Shown here piece after piece: positions 56,208 to 64,000 of a stretch of 64,000 nt of DNA; position 1 is the first letter of the stretch, and the number at the start of each line of letters is the position of its first letter. The notes beneath the pieces are model-generated. The model was not told the origin of the DNA, did not search any database, and saw only the letters and a program-made list of their open reading frames with translations. The translations under genes were made by a program, and so were the position numbers. The stretch is from an uncultured bacterium (lineage in GTDB: Bacteria; Spirochaetota; UBA4802; UB4802), in assembly GCA_937920495.1 (NCBI GenBank), contig CALEUQ010000017.1:29769-93768 (forward strand), read 5' to 3'.

Positions 56208-56307
56208 ATTCCTTAAAAATATTGTGTTAAAAAAGTATACCCCCGCCGCCGAAGGCGTCGGGGCTGTACAATATGTTTATTATGTTCACAAATTTTATTT
56301 AAGGAAT
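56208..56307 (-). repeat. MITE-like repeat copy 3, inverted (~100 bp)
   Basis: Reverse complement ATTCCTTAAATAAAATTTGTGAACATAATAAACATATTGTACAGCCCCGACGCCTTCGGCGGCGGGGG...TTTTTAAGGAATT. Confidence 0.87.
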
Positions 56308-56332
56308 AAATCATGTAAAAAGGTGATAAAAA

Positions 56333-56515
56333 GTCATTCCAAACTTGATTTGGAATCTATTCTTAGCCAGGGGCCTGTTCCGATGTAAATCCCGATTAGC
56401 ATCGGGATTAAGGATGAGACAATGTGATAAAGATCCTGAATCGAGTTCAGGATGACCCGGTATTAAATATAGCCTGTAACGACGTAAGTTGGGATACAGG
56501 ATGACATATTGTCCC
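56333..56515. repeat. Palindromic dispersed-repeat cluster (CATCCTGAACTCGATTCAGGATC type)
   Basis: Successive palindromes ATTCC..GGAAT, AATCCCGAT-TAGC-ATCGGGATT and ATCCTGAA-TCGAG-TTCAGGAT. The minus-strand translation gives GHPELDSGS, typical of protein-like palindromic repeats. Confidence 0.7.
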
Positions 56516-56672
56516 AATCAAAGATGTGGTCATTACGGACTTTACACAGAAACTATTCCTTGACAGAGCTTTGCAACCGTGATTTGAAAGGATGTTATGC
56601 AGGATACTTAAAAACGTGATATTGTAATAACAAAGCTACATGTAAATAATGCTTATTCCCTCATAATTAGTG

Positions 56673-57146
56673 CTACATACTCAACTTCTCTTTCAAATCT
56701 AATAGGGTTAAGACATGCTTGCGTTCTTCGTTAATCAGGCGTTCTAATAGATCCTTTGCTTTATTATCATTGCGGTATACTTCTTTCAATTCGGAATACC
56801 AGATGATTGAATCGCGTTCGGCTTCCATTGCAATTTTGATTATATCCAGTGGTTGATGTAGTGTTGGAGCAATCGTATCAATGTGATCTTTATTTGCAAA
56901 TACTCGTGTACTTCCAATTGCTTTAAGATATGAATAATATTCTTCAGTAAACAAGCCATCATTTTCTTTTAATTCTTTGAGCATCCCTGCAAATATATCC
57001 TTATGGCGTAATTCCTCGTCTGCAAGAAATTGAAATATCTGTTTAAATGCTTCATCTTTAAGTTTATTTTTGAAAGTGGAATAAAAATAAAATCCTGTTT
57101 CTTCAATTCCGATGGCTATATCTATCAATTCTTTTGTTGAATACAT
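56673..57146 (-). CDS. Rubrerythrin/ferritin-like diiron protein
   Basis: IAIGIEETGFYFYSTFKNKLKDEAFKQIFQFLADEELRHKDIF ... EAERDSIIWYSELKEVY...LINEERKHV. Confidence 0.88.
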   Translation of the reverse strand: MYSTKELIDIAIGIEETGFYFYSTFKNKLKDEAFKQIFQFLADEELRHKDIFAGMLKELKENDGLFTEEYYSYLKAIGSTRVFANKDHIDTIAPTLHQPLDIIKIAMEAERDSIIWYSELKEVYRNDNKAKDLLERLINEERKHVLTLLDLKEKLSM

Positions 57147-57258
57147 ATAGTTTCCTCCAGTTTAAAATATTATTGTGTATAAAACTTAATTGCTTGTATT
57201 GTAAGGATTTCATGACAATTCCTTCCGTTAAAATGACATAACAAATCCGCACATATCA

Positions 57259-58722
57259 TTACAAAGCCATACTCTTTGCAAATTCATATAATAATCGCAC
57301 GCCAAAGCCAGTTGCATTTTTTGGATTATATCCGCGTTTTTTTGAATACCACGATGTGCCAGCTATATCAATATGAGCCCAGGGAGTATGTTCAATAAAA
57401 TTCTTTAAAAAAGTGGCACCAATAATTGTTCCTGCATTTCGCACAGCAGGTACATTTACCATATCAGCTATATCTGATTTAATCTCTTCGTTGTATTCCA
57501 TATATAACGGCATTCGCCATATCTTTTCACCGGTTATTTGTGAAGCGTTAAAAAGTGTAGTGGACAATGATTCATCGTTAGTTAAATATGCAGCCACTAT
57601 CTCACCAAAACTTACAATGCACGCACCGGTTAACGTGGCAATATCAACAATTGCTTTAGGCTTTAATTTTTTTTCAGTAAACGCCAGTGCATCAGCCAAT
57701 ATCAGGCGCCCTTCAGCATCTGTGTTGCCAATCTCAACGGTTTTGCCATTATATGCGGTATACACATCCCCGGGTTTATACGCTGTGTGCGAAATCATAT
57801 TCTCTGCAAGTGGTATAACCGCATACACATTCACCGGCAGCTTCATCTGTGCAATAGCCTGTAATGTATAGATACATGCTGCCGCGCCAGCCATATCTGT
57901 GCGCATTGTCTCAATGTGCCCCGAAGGCTTAAGGTTTATGCCACCCGTGTCAAAGGTAATGCCTTTACCAACAAAGGCAATAGCATCTTTTTTTGATGCA
58001 CCCATATAGCGCATAACAACAAGATGTGGCGGATACATACTCCCTCGGCTCACAGCCAGAAGCAGTCCCATTTTCATCTTTTCAATGTCTTTTTTTGTGT
58101 ATACAGTGCATTGTATCTTTGATTGTGCTGCAATCTTTTTTGCAAGTTTGGCGATAGTTACCGGATTAGCATTCTCAGTTGTTTCATTTACTAAATCGCG
58201 GCACATCAACGTGTTGCTGCATACAATTTCTACTTCCTTTAATATGTGCGATAGTTGTCCGGGATTATTGCATACAAGTATAGCTTTTTCCAATAATGGG
58301 CTGGTTTCCTCTTTTTGTGTTTTATAACGATTGAATGCATAATTTGATAAATACACCCCTTCAGCGATATACCGTGCAGCATCGTTACAGGAAAAAAGCT
58401 CAGGGATGACAATATGAACAGCGGACACAGATTTATCCAGACAGGCACCCACTATCACACTTGCAGCATTGCGCAGAGTTTCAGGTGTAATGTCTTTGTT
58501 GCTGCCAAGACCAATCAGCAAAATTGATGGTCTGTCATTGAGCGCTGCAAAGAAATAGGTATTTGGCTTTGCTTTGAAGGTTTTTGTGTTAATAATTGCA
58601 CACACATCAGATAATTGCTGTGGAATAAATGAGTTTTGTGCAAGCTGTTCCTGCGTACAAAAAAGTGCAATAGTATCCAGCTGTGATACTGTATCAAATT
58701 TCTTTGCCTGTAATGTGAGCAT
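57259..58722 (-). CDS. pepA: Leucyl aminopeptidase (M17 family)
   Basis: VGKGITFDTGGINLKPSGHIETMRTDMAGAA and NTDAEGRLILADAL. Confidence 0.95.
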   Translation of the reverse strand: MLTLQAKKFDTVSQLDTIALFCTQEQLAQNSFIPQQLSDVCAIINTKTFKAKPNTYFFAALNDRPSILLIGLGSNKDITPETLRNAASVIVGACLDKSVSAVHIVIPELFSCNDAARYIAEGVYLSNYAFNRYKTQKEETSPLLEKAILVCNNPGQLSHILKEVEIVCSNTLMCRDLVNETTENANPVTIAKLAKKIAAQSKIQCTVYTKKDIEKMKMGLLLAVSRGSMYPPHLVVMRYMGASKKDAIAFVGKGITFDTGGINLKPSGHIETMRTDMAGAAACIYTLQAIAQMKLPVNVYAVIPLAENMISHTAYKPGDVYTAYNGKTVEIGNTDAEGRLILADALAFTEKKLKPKAIVDIATLTGACIVSFGEIVAAYLTNDESLSTTLFNASQITGEKIWRMPLYMEYNEEIKSDIADMVNVPAVRNAGTIIGATFLKNFIEHTPWAHIDIAGTSWYSKKRGYNPKNATGFGVRLLYEFAKSMAL

Positions 58723-58733
58723 ATCATCACCTG

Positions 58734-60824
58734 TTATACTACATCAAAATCAATGCGCATAAAGTCAATGTCAACATTTTTAAGGCTAACTTTTACAATG
58801 TCGCCAAGCCTGAAGCGCCTTCCCAGACGTCTGCCAATTACCGTATAATCATCTTCGTTAACCAGGTAGTAATCGTCGGTCAGGAACTTTAACGGAACCA
58901 TACCTTCTATTGGTTTGTCAAGCAAACTAACATAAAAACCAAATCGTGTTACACCGCTAATGATGCCTTGAAATTCTTCACCGATTTTGTTTTGGAGCAA
59001 TCTGCATGATTTGAGTTTCAAAAGGTCACGCTCAGCTGATTGTGCTATACGCTCCAATTTTGACGATTGCTCGCCTATTGCTGTCAGTTCATCTTGTGAG
59101 TAGGGGGGCTTCTCTTTGTCGATCAATGATTTTATACATCTGTGCACAATTAGGTCCGGATATCTTCGTATGGGCGAAGTAAAATGTGTATAATCCTTAA
59201 AACCCAATCCAAAATGCCCCAGAGGTGTTGGTCCGTAATATGCCTGCATTAAAGATTTTAGCACAATGAAGTTTACCACCTGCTCATACTCCTTTTGAGC
59301 CACTGAATCAATAACCCGTTGAAGTGCAAGCCCTGCATTGTCTTCTTCTTTAAGAGTAATACCCAATGTTTTCAGGAAGTTCTGCAATGCAATAAATTTT
59401 TCTTCAGCGATAGGTTCGTGAATGCGGTACAATGCTGGCACATTATTCTCCCGTAATACACGCGATACAACTTCATTGGCACTGAGCATGAACTCTTCAA
59501 TTATCATGTGGCTATCAAGCCGTGTGGCAAACGCAATATCAGCAATTGATGCATTGTTATCAAATATCATCCGGGCATCGGCCAGGTTAAGGTCCACTCT
59601 TCCGTTTGATAATCGTTTTGCTTTAAGTTTTTGGGCCAGGTCTTTAGCATGCGTAAGCATTGTTTTGATTTTGCTTCGTTTTTTTGAATTCAATATCTCC
59701 TGCGCCAGGTTATACGTTAAACGCTGGTCAACGTTAATAATACCACGATGAATTGCATGTGTGCGATAGTTACCGTGAGAATCAAACTGCAGCATAACCG
59801 AAAGCGTTAACCGGTCAACACCGGCCTTGAGCGAGCACAGGTCATTAGAAAGCCTTTCAGGAAGCATTGGTATCACAGCATTGCCCAGATAGTAACTTGT
59901 GCCACGGTTATATGCTTCTTTGTCTATTGCGTCATCTTTATATACATACGCCGAAACATCGGCAATATGGACATATAATGTGTATATGCCATTTTTATAT
60001 TCCAGCGAGATGGCATCATCAAAATCCTTTGCTGTTTCACCATCGATGGTTACTGTCAAAAGCTTGCGAAAATCTTTACGGTTTTTGAGTTCGTGTGGTT
60101 GCACGTGGTCTTCAATGTGTGCAAGGTGTTCATATTCAGGATGTGCGCCAGGTAGCGAGTACTTGTTTACAACGCGCTCTACATCGTATTGTTCTTCGTG
60201 TTCTATTACAGCATTGATGCTGCATTCCTGATAATTTTGTATGAATGTGTTTTTCACAGTAACTATCGCCAGATAACCTGGTTTTATGTTTTCTTTTGTA
60301 ATGACCTGAATGTTACCCGGAACATCAAGAAGCGTAAGGATGCGCAATTTGCCGTTTGGCTTTATACAGCGGGCAAAGAACATCTGCTTGTTGGCAGTCA
60401 CAATTGATGTAATTCTGCCAAATAGAATCCCGCGGCATATATCAGTGAGCTGTACCTGTACAATATCCTTGTTGCGCGCATGATTGACATCTTCACGGTA
60501 AATGTGTACTTCAATGTCGTCCTGTACATTCACCACACCGTCGCCTTTTTTACTGTGGATAAATGTTCCAGTGAAACAGAAAGGCTGAGCCACTTTGAAT
60601 TTGCCATTTTGTTTAGTCAGAAAGCCATACTGATACAAAGTGGTGACTGCATTATGTACGCGATGTAATGTTTGCTGAGCCTGACGCTGTGATACTTTTG
60701 TGCCTTTCTTTGATTTTTTTGCTTTTGATGTTGGAAGCAGTACTGCTGACACAATATCGTGTGGAGTAAAAAAACCTTTTTGTTTTTCAATTGTTTGTAG
60801 AATGCGTAAAGATGTATTAGACAT
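58734..60824 (-). CDS. rnr: Ribonuclease R
   Basis: TIDGETAKDFDDAISLEYKNGIYTLYVHIADVSAYV, HFTSPIRRYPDLIVHR, C-terminal S1 domain. Confidence 0.95.
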   Translation of the reverse strand: MSNTSLRILQTIEKQKGFFTPHDIVSAVLLPTSKAKKSKKGTKVSQRQAQQTLHRVHNAVTTLYQYGFLTKQNGKFKVAQPFCFTGTFIHSKKGDGVVNVQDDIEVHIYREDVNHARNKDIVQVQLTDICRGILFGRITSIVTANKQMFFARCIKPNGKLRILTLLDVPGNIQVITKENIKPGYLAIVTVKNTFIQNYQECSINAVIEHEEQYDVERVVNKYSLPGAHPEYEHLAHIEDHVQPHELKNRKDFRKLLTVTIDGETAKDFDDAISLEYKNGIYTLYVHIADVSAYVYKDDAIDKEAYNRGTSYYLGNAVIPMLPERLSNDLCSLKAGVDRLTLSVMLQFDSHGNYRTHAIHRGIINVDQRLTYNLAQEILNSKKRSKIKTMLTHAKDLAQKLKAKRLSNGRVDLNLADARMIFDNNASIADIAFATRLDSHMIIEEFMLSANEVVSRVLRENNVPALYRIHEPIAEEKFIALQNFLKTLGITLKEEDNAGLALQRVIDSVAQKEYEQVVNFIVLKSLMQAYYGPTPLGHFGLGFKDYTHFTSPIRRYPDLIVHRCIKSLIDKEKPPYSQDELTAIGEQSSKLERIAQSAERDLLKLKSCRLLQNKIGEEFQGIISGVTRFGFYVSLLDKPIEGMVPLKFLTDDYYLVNEDDYTVIGRRLGRRFRLGDIVKVSLKNVDIDFMRIDFDVV

Positions 60825-60839
60825 AGTGTATGTTAGCTT

Positions 60840-61154
60840 TCAATATCGATGATGTTTGGATTCATAGCGTTGTTTGATATTTTCAATTTCGTTCTGTTTT
60901 TCCTGAATTTTTGCTTTATGTTCATTTATCGTGGCGATAGCTCCTGTAATAAAATCATCCGTGTTTGAAATAGATTTGCCATCCATTACCTGGTCATACA
61001 CAAACCTTCCAATACTCAAGTATATCTCTTTAATAGAATGTTCCAATTTTTTTATTTCCATTGTAATGCGTGCTATCTGAGCAAGCTCTTCTGTTTTATC
61101 TAAAAAACGTTCACTGAAATTTAATAGTGATTCACCGGCATCTTTGAGAAGTCC
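60840..61154 (-). CDS. Hypothetical coiled-coil protein
   Basis: ORF with likely start MGLLKDAGESLLNFSERFLDK. Confidence 0.6.
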   Translation of the reverse strand, partial: GLLKDAGESLLNFSERFLDKTEELAQIARITMEIKKLEHSIKEIYLSIGRFVYDQVMDGKSISNTDDFITGAIATINEHKAKIQEKQNEIENIKQRYESKHHRY

Positions 61155-61487
61155 CATACAATACCTCAATACTATACATTAATATAAAGCAAAAATATAT
61201 ACAGCATCTGCAATAAAGTCAATATATAACTATTATTTTTTTTACCATAGCAAACCTCCTGTTGATATAGATATATGTATATGTTGAAGAAAATGTAATA
61301 TAATTTGAAGTTAAATTCTAATAAAAATGTTAATTTAATATTATGAAAAAAAGTGGCAATAATTGTTAATGGATAATTCATATAAGTTAAGAGTGATTAG
61401 TACTGCTGTATGAAATACGCTTTCAATTACATTTATACACACTATATAACTGGAAATGCAAAATGGAATATTTAGTGTAAAAATATG

Positions 61488-61515
61488 TTGACAAAATACG
61501 AGTAGTAAAAATAAT
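61488..61515 (+). promoter_or_regulatory. Candidate sigma-70-type promoter
   Basis: TTGACA (61488-61493), 16-bp spacer, AATAAT (61510-61515). Confidence 0.55.
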
Positions 61516-61564
61516 CAGAAAAATCAGAATAGTCAAAATTATCAGAATAATCAAAAAATCAGAA
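61514..61564 (+). repeat. 9-bp-period short tandem array (ATCAGAAnA), candidate operator
   Basis: ATCAGAA at 61514, 61523, 61541 and 61558, with variants GTCAAAA at 61532 and ATCAAAA at 61550. Confidence 0.6.
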
Positions 61565-61583
61565 ATAAAAGAAGAGGTTCATT

Positions 61584-61838
61584 ATGCATACATCTCAATG
61601 TTGTAATTCATCTATATGTTCAATTGAGGCGATAGTTACTGTGGATGAACGCGGACAGGTAGTATTACCAAAAGAGTTGCGAGATAAATTTGGGGTCAGA
61701 GCAGGGGATAAATTTATAGTGGCAACCCTGGGGAGAGAAAAATCGTTATGTTGTATTGCCTTTGTGAGGGCTGAGTCATTAAACTCAGTTATTGTTGAGC
61801 AGATAGCTCCGGCGTTTGGTGATCTGCGGAAATGCTAA
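61584..61838 (+). CDS. AbrB/SpoVT-fold HgcAB-associated-type protein
   Basis: IEAIVTVDERGQVVLPKELRDKFGVRAGDKFIVATLGREKSLCCIAFVRAE with Cys-rich N-terminus; adjacent to arsM. Confidence 0.82.
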   Translation: MHTSQCCNSSICSIEAIVTVDERGQVVLPKELRDKFGVRAGDKFIVATLGREKSLCCIAFVRAESLNSVIVEQIAPAFGDLRKC

Positions 61839-61876
61839 ATGCATACACACTAAAACTTAACCTGTGAGGGAATACG

Positions 61877-62668
61877 ATGGAATCAAAAGTAAAAATTAAA
61901 GAGATAGTTAAACAGAATTACGGCACCATTGCATTATCCAAAAATTCCTGTTGTGCTGCCGGCATCTGCTGTGCTCCTGCTGATATTGCCATCAAAATTG
62001 GATATTCAAAAGATGAAATAGCCAACCTTGATACCGCTAATCTGGGATTGGGATGTGGTAATCCCAATGCGTTAGCATCTCTCAAAGAAGGTGATGTGGT
62101 ACTTGATTTGGGAAGTGGTGCTGGTATAGATTGCTTTTTGGCAGCCAAAAAGGTGGGGCCACATGGCAAAGTAATTGGTATTGATATGACACATGAGATG
62201 ATTGCATTGGCAAAAGAAAATGCAGAAAAATTACAGGTAAGAAATGTTGAATTTATTCTGGGTGATATTGAACATTTACCTGTTGATGATAATTCAGTTG
62301 ATGTGGTAATTTCAAATTGTGTGATAAATTTAGCACCTGATAAAGGACAGGTATTTAAAGAGGCGTACAGAGTATTAAAAAGTGGGGGTAGAATGGCTGT
62401 ATCCGATATAGTTTTAAAGGGGACATTGCCACTGCAAATTAAAAAATCTATTGATGCATATGTGAGTTGCATTGCAGGTGCTATTCAAAAAGCTAAGTAT
62501 ATTGATTTACTTTATAAAGCTGGTTTTAAGAATGTAGAAATTGTAAAGGAATATAGTTATGCCAGCATATTTGAAAGCAACAATTGGAATTTAGATGGCA
62601 ATGCTCTTATAGATTCTGAGCAATATAAAGATGTTGTGAACAGTATAAGTCTTATTGCGCGAAAATAA
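61877..62668 (+). CDS. arsM: Arsenite methyltransferase
   Basis: SCCAAGICCAP N-terminal Cys cluster; LGLGCGNPNALASLKEGDVVLDLGSGAGIDCFLAAKKVGPHGKVIGIDMT. Confidence 0.93.
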   Translation: MESKVKIKEIVKQNYGTIALSKNSCCAAGICCAPADIAIKIGYSKDEIANLDTANLGLGCGNPNALASLKEGDVVLDLGSGAGIDCFLAAKKVGPHGKVIGIDMTHEMIALAKENAEKLQVRNVEFILGDIEHLPVDDNSVDVVISNCVINLAPDKGQVFKEAYRVLKSGGRMAVSDIVLKGTLPLQIKKSIDAYVSCIAGAIQKAKYIDLLYKAGFKNVEIVKEYSYASIFESNNWNLDGNALIDSEQYKDVVNSISLIARK

Positions 62669-62735
62669 AAAATAGTAAAATCCTTGATTTTTATATATCG
62701 TTTTAATTAAATACCTATCAGCATCGTATACATAT

Positions 62736-62900
62736 ATGAAGTCTGCAATTTCTGCTATTCGTTATATGATGGCATTTGCACCTGGATTTTGCTTTTTAGT
62801 TTTGGTAGATTTTGTTTCAATACTTCCTATTACACGCCAGGGATTTGATGAGATAAAGAAGGTACTTGAACAAAGGAAGAGCAATACAAATTTGAGGTAA
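62736..62900 (+). CDS. Small hypothetical protein, 54 aa (below ORF-track cutoff)
   Basis: ATG 62736: MKSAISAIRYMMAFAPGFCFLVLVDFVSILPITRQGFDEIKKVLEQRKSNTNLR*; 4 bp before the next ATG. Confidence 0.5.
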   Translation: MKSAISAIRYMMAFAPGFCFLVLVDFVSILPITRQGFDEIKKVLEQRKSNTNLR

Positions 62901-62904
62901 TTAT

Positions 62905-63432
62905 ATGAAATATAAAATTTTATTAATATTAATGATTCTTTTACATGTAGCCATTATAACCAGTTGTGCCCGTAAAGAAAAAGGGCGATTTTACAGTGAT
63001 GAGTATGGCTTTTCCATAGTGTTCCCTAAATACTGGGAAATACAGCAACAGGAGATGGGTGCTGTGGTTATTGCATTGAGCCCTGAGGAGGGAAGCAGGG
63101 ATGATTTCAGGGAAAATATTGCAATAACAGTTGAAGATGTGGCAGATGACACAACCTTAGAAAATTATTTTGAACTATCGCAAAAGAATTTAAAAAATTA
63201 TTCTAAGGATTATCGATTATTGTATAAAAACAATACCTGGCTTTCAAAAAAACCTGCAATGATTCTGGGTTTTACCTACACTATGAGTGGGTTGAAGCTA
63301 AAAGTGTTACAGTATTATTGCCTCAACAAAAATAAAGTATATGTAATAACATGTACTGCATTGCCCCATACGTTTGACCGTTATGAAGCAAAATTCCTGA
63401 AGATCGTACGGTCATTTCGTTTTGAGAATTAA
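62905..63432 (+). CDS. Lipoprotein, PsbP-like fold candidate
   Basis: Signal peptide with SCARKEKGRF lipobox-like; YSDEYGFSIVFPKYWEIQQ. Confidence 0.7.
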   Translation: MKYKILLILMILLHVAIITSCARKEKGRFYSDEYGFSIVFPKYWEIQQQEMGAVVIALSPEEGSRDDFRENIAITVEDVADDTTLENYFELSQKNLKNYSKDYRLLYKNNTWLSKKPAMILGFTYTMSGLKLKVLQYYCLNKNKVYVITCTALPHTFDRYEAKFLKIVRSFRFEN

Positions 63433-64000
63433 ACGTAAGTGAATGTAATATCATTTATTTGTTAATAATTGTTGCATTGCACAGGTGTTGTAATTAAATA
63501 TAAACTATATATTGAATTGATGGTTACTGCTTCAGAATGCTTTTTGTATTTCAGCACATACTAATGAAAAACTTTAGTTATGTTGTGACAGTAATCATAG
63601 TAATTAATATACCTCTTCCCGTATTTTTTGGAAATAAGATTATTAATCAAAATGAATTTCATATTTGAGTTAATTCCTTATGCATAAAAAACTTGTCTGG
63701 TAATTGTCTGGCAATAATAGTATTGCATAAAAAGATTGTTTCAATAAAAAACCCGCATTACGGGTGCTATTTCTATCGCACAATATATGTATTCCGAAAA
63801 ACAAAAAACACAGATAGTAACATTGTTATTAAAAAAATCAATGCAATTTGATAATAAGCATGCAGCAATCAATCACAAGTTTGTAATCCAATTCTTATAA
63901 AGTGCTGCTTCACGTTATAAGTGCAACAGTATATTCTATTACAACTATCCCTTTGCCCCCGGCTTGTGTTCTGTATGAATTCATTATTCCACGGCGGGCG

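Noticed and set aside
56311-56517. ORF 56311..56517 - (GHPELDSGS) as a real protein
   Set aside because: It is a translation of palindromic dispersed repeats with no RBS or independent support.
61514-61564. CRISPR array
   Set aside because: Units are only ~7-9 bp with no unique spacers and no cas genes nearby.
63750-63775. ACCCG-CATTA-CGGGT as an intrinsic terminator
   Set aside because: Only a 5-bp stem and no clean T tract.
63433-64000. Noncoding tail as an RNA gene or repeat copy
   Set aside because: No tRNA fold or repeat match that I can support. The GC-rich end is cut by the window edge.

Overview
This is a 64 kb AT-rich bacterial chromosomal window, probably from a spirochaete-like lineage (inferred from flhA-flhF-flhG-fliA-fapA followed by cheR/cheD and from the overall gene mix). 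It is mostly ordinary chromosome. The 5' end is a flagellar/chemotaxis operon: flhA 3' end, flhF, flhG, a sigma-28 fliA/whiG-type gene, a FapA-like gene, cheR and cheD. It continues through yicC, remA-like, gmk, omega, miaA and hfq. Further on are ligA-lnt, a very large multi-PAS hybrid histidine kinase, a PHP-glycosyltransferase fusion with a GH13 enzyme, larB/larC, flgM, rsmI, serC, a Gld-type ABC transporter, acyl-CoA metabolism genes, pepA, rnr and an HgcAB-associated-protein/arsM locus. I saw no tRNA, rRNA, CRISPR array, prophage or intact transposase. The most striking signal is a short non-coding word. The octamer GCGATAGT (reverse complement ACTATCGC) occurs 29 times by my manual count, against roughly 1-2 expected from composition. 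It occurs in both orientations and in every reading frame that lacks a stop, and many copies extend to about KGCGATAGTTMCTGT. It behaves like a DNA uptake sequence or a Chi/HIP1-like genomic signal word that I cannot match to a described motif. Other signals are a ~100-105 bp MITE-like repeat family (3 copies) with ATTCCTTAA termini and a GC-rich hairpin, a compound palindromic repeat island at 56.0-56.5 kb, a 9-bp-period array downstream of the arsM-locus promoter, a phosphoesterase-nucleotidyltransferase fusion, two paralogous orphan genes, and a 31-aa ribosomal-type protein gene missed by the ORF track.
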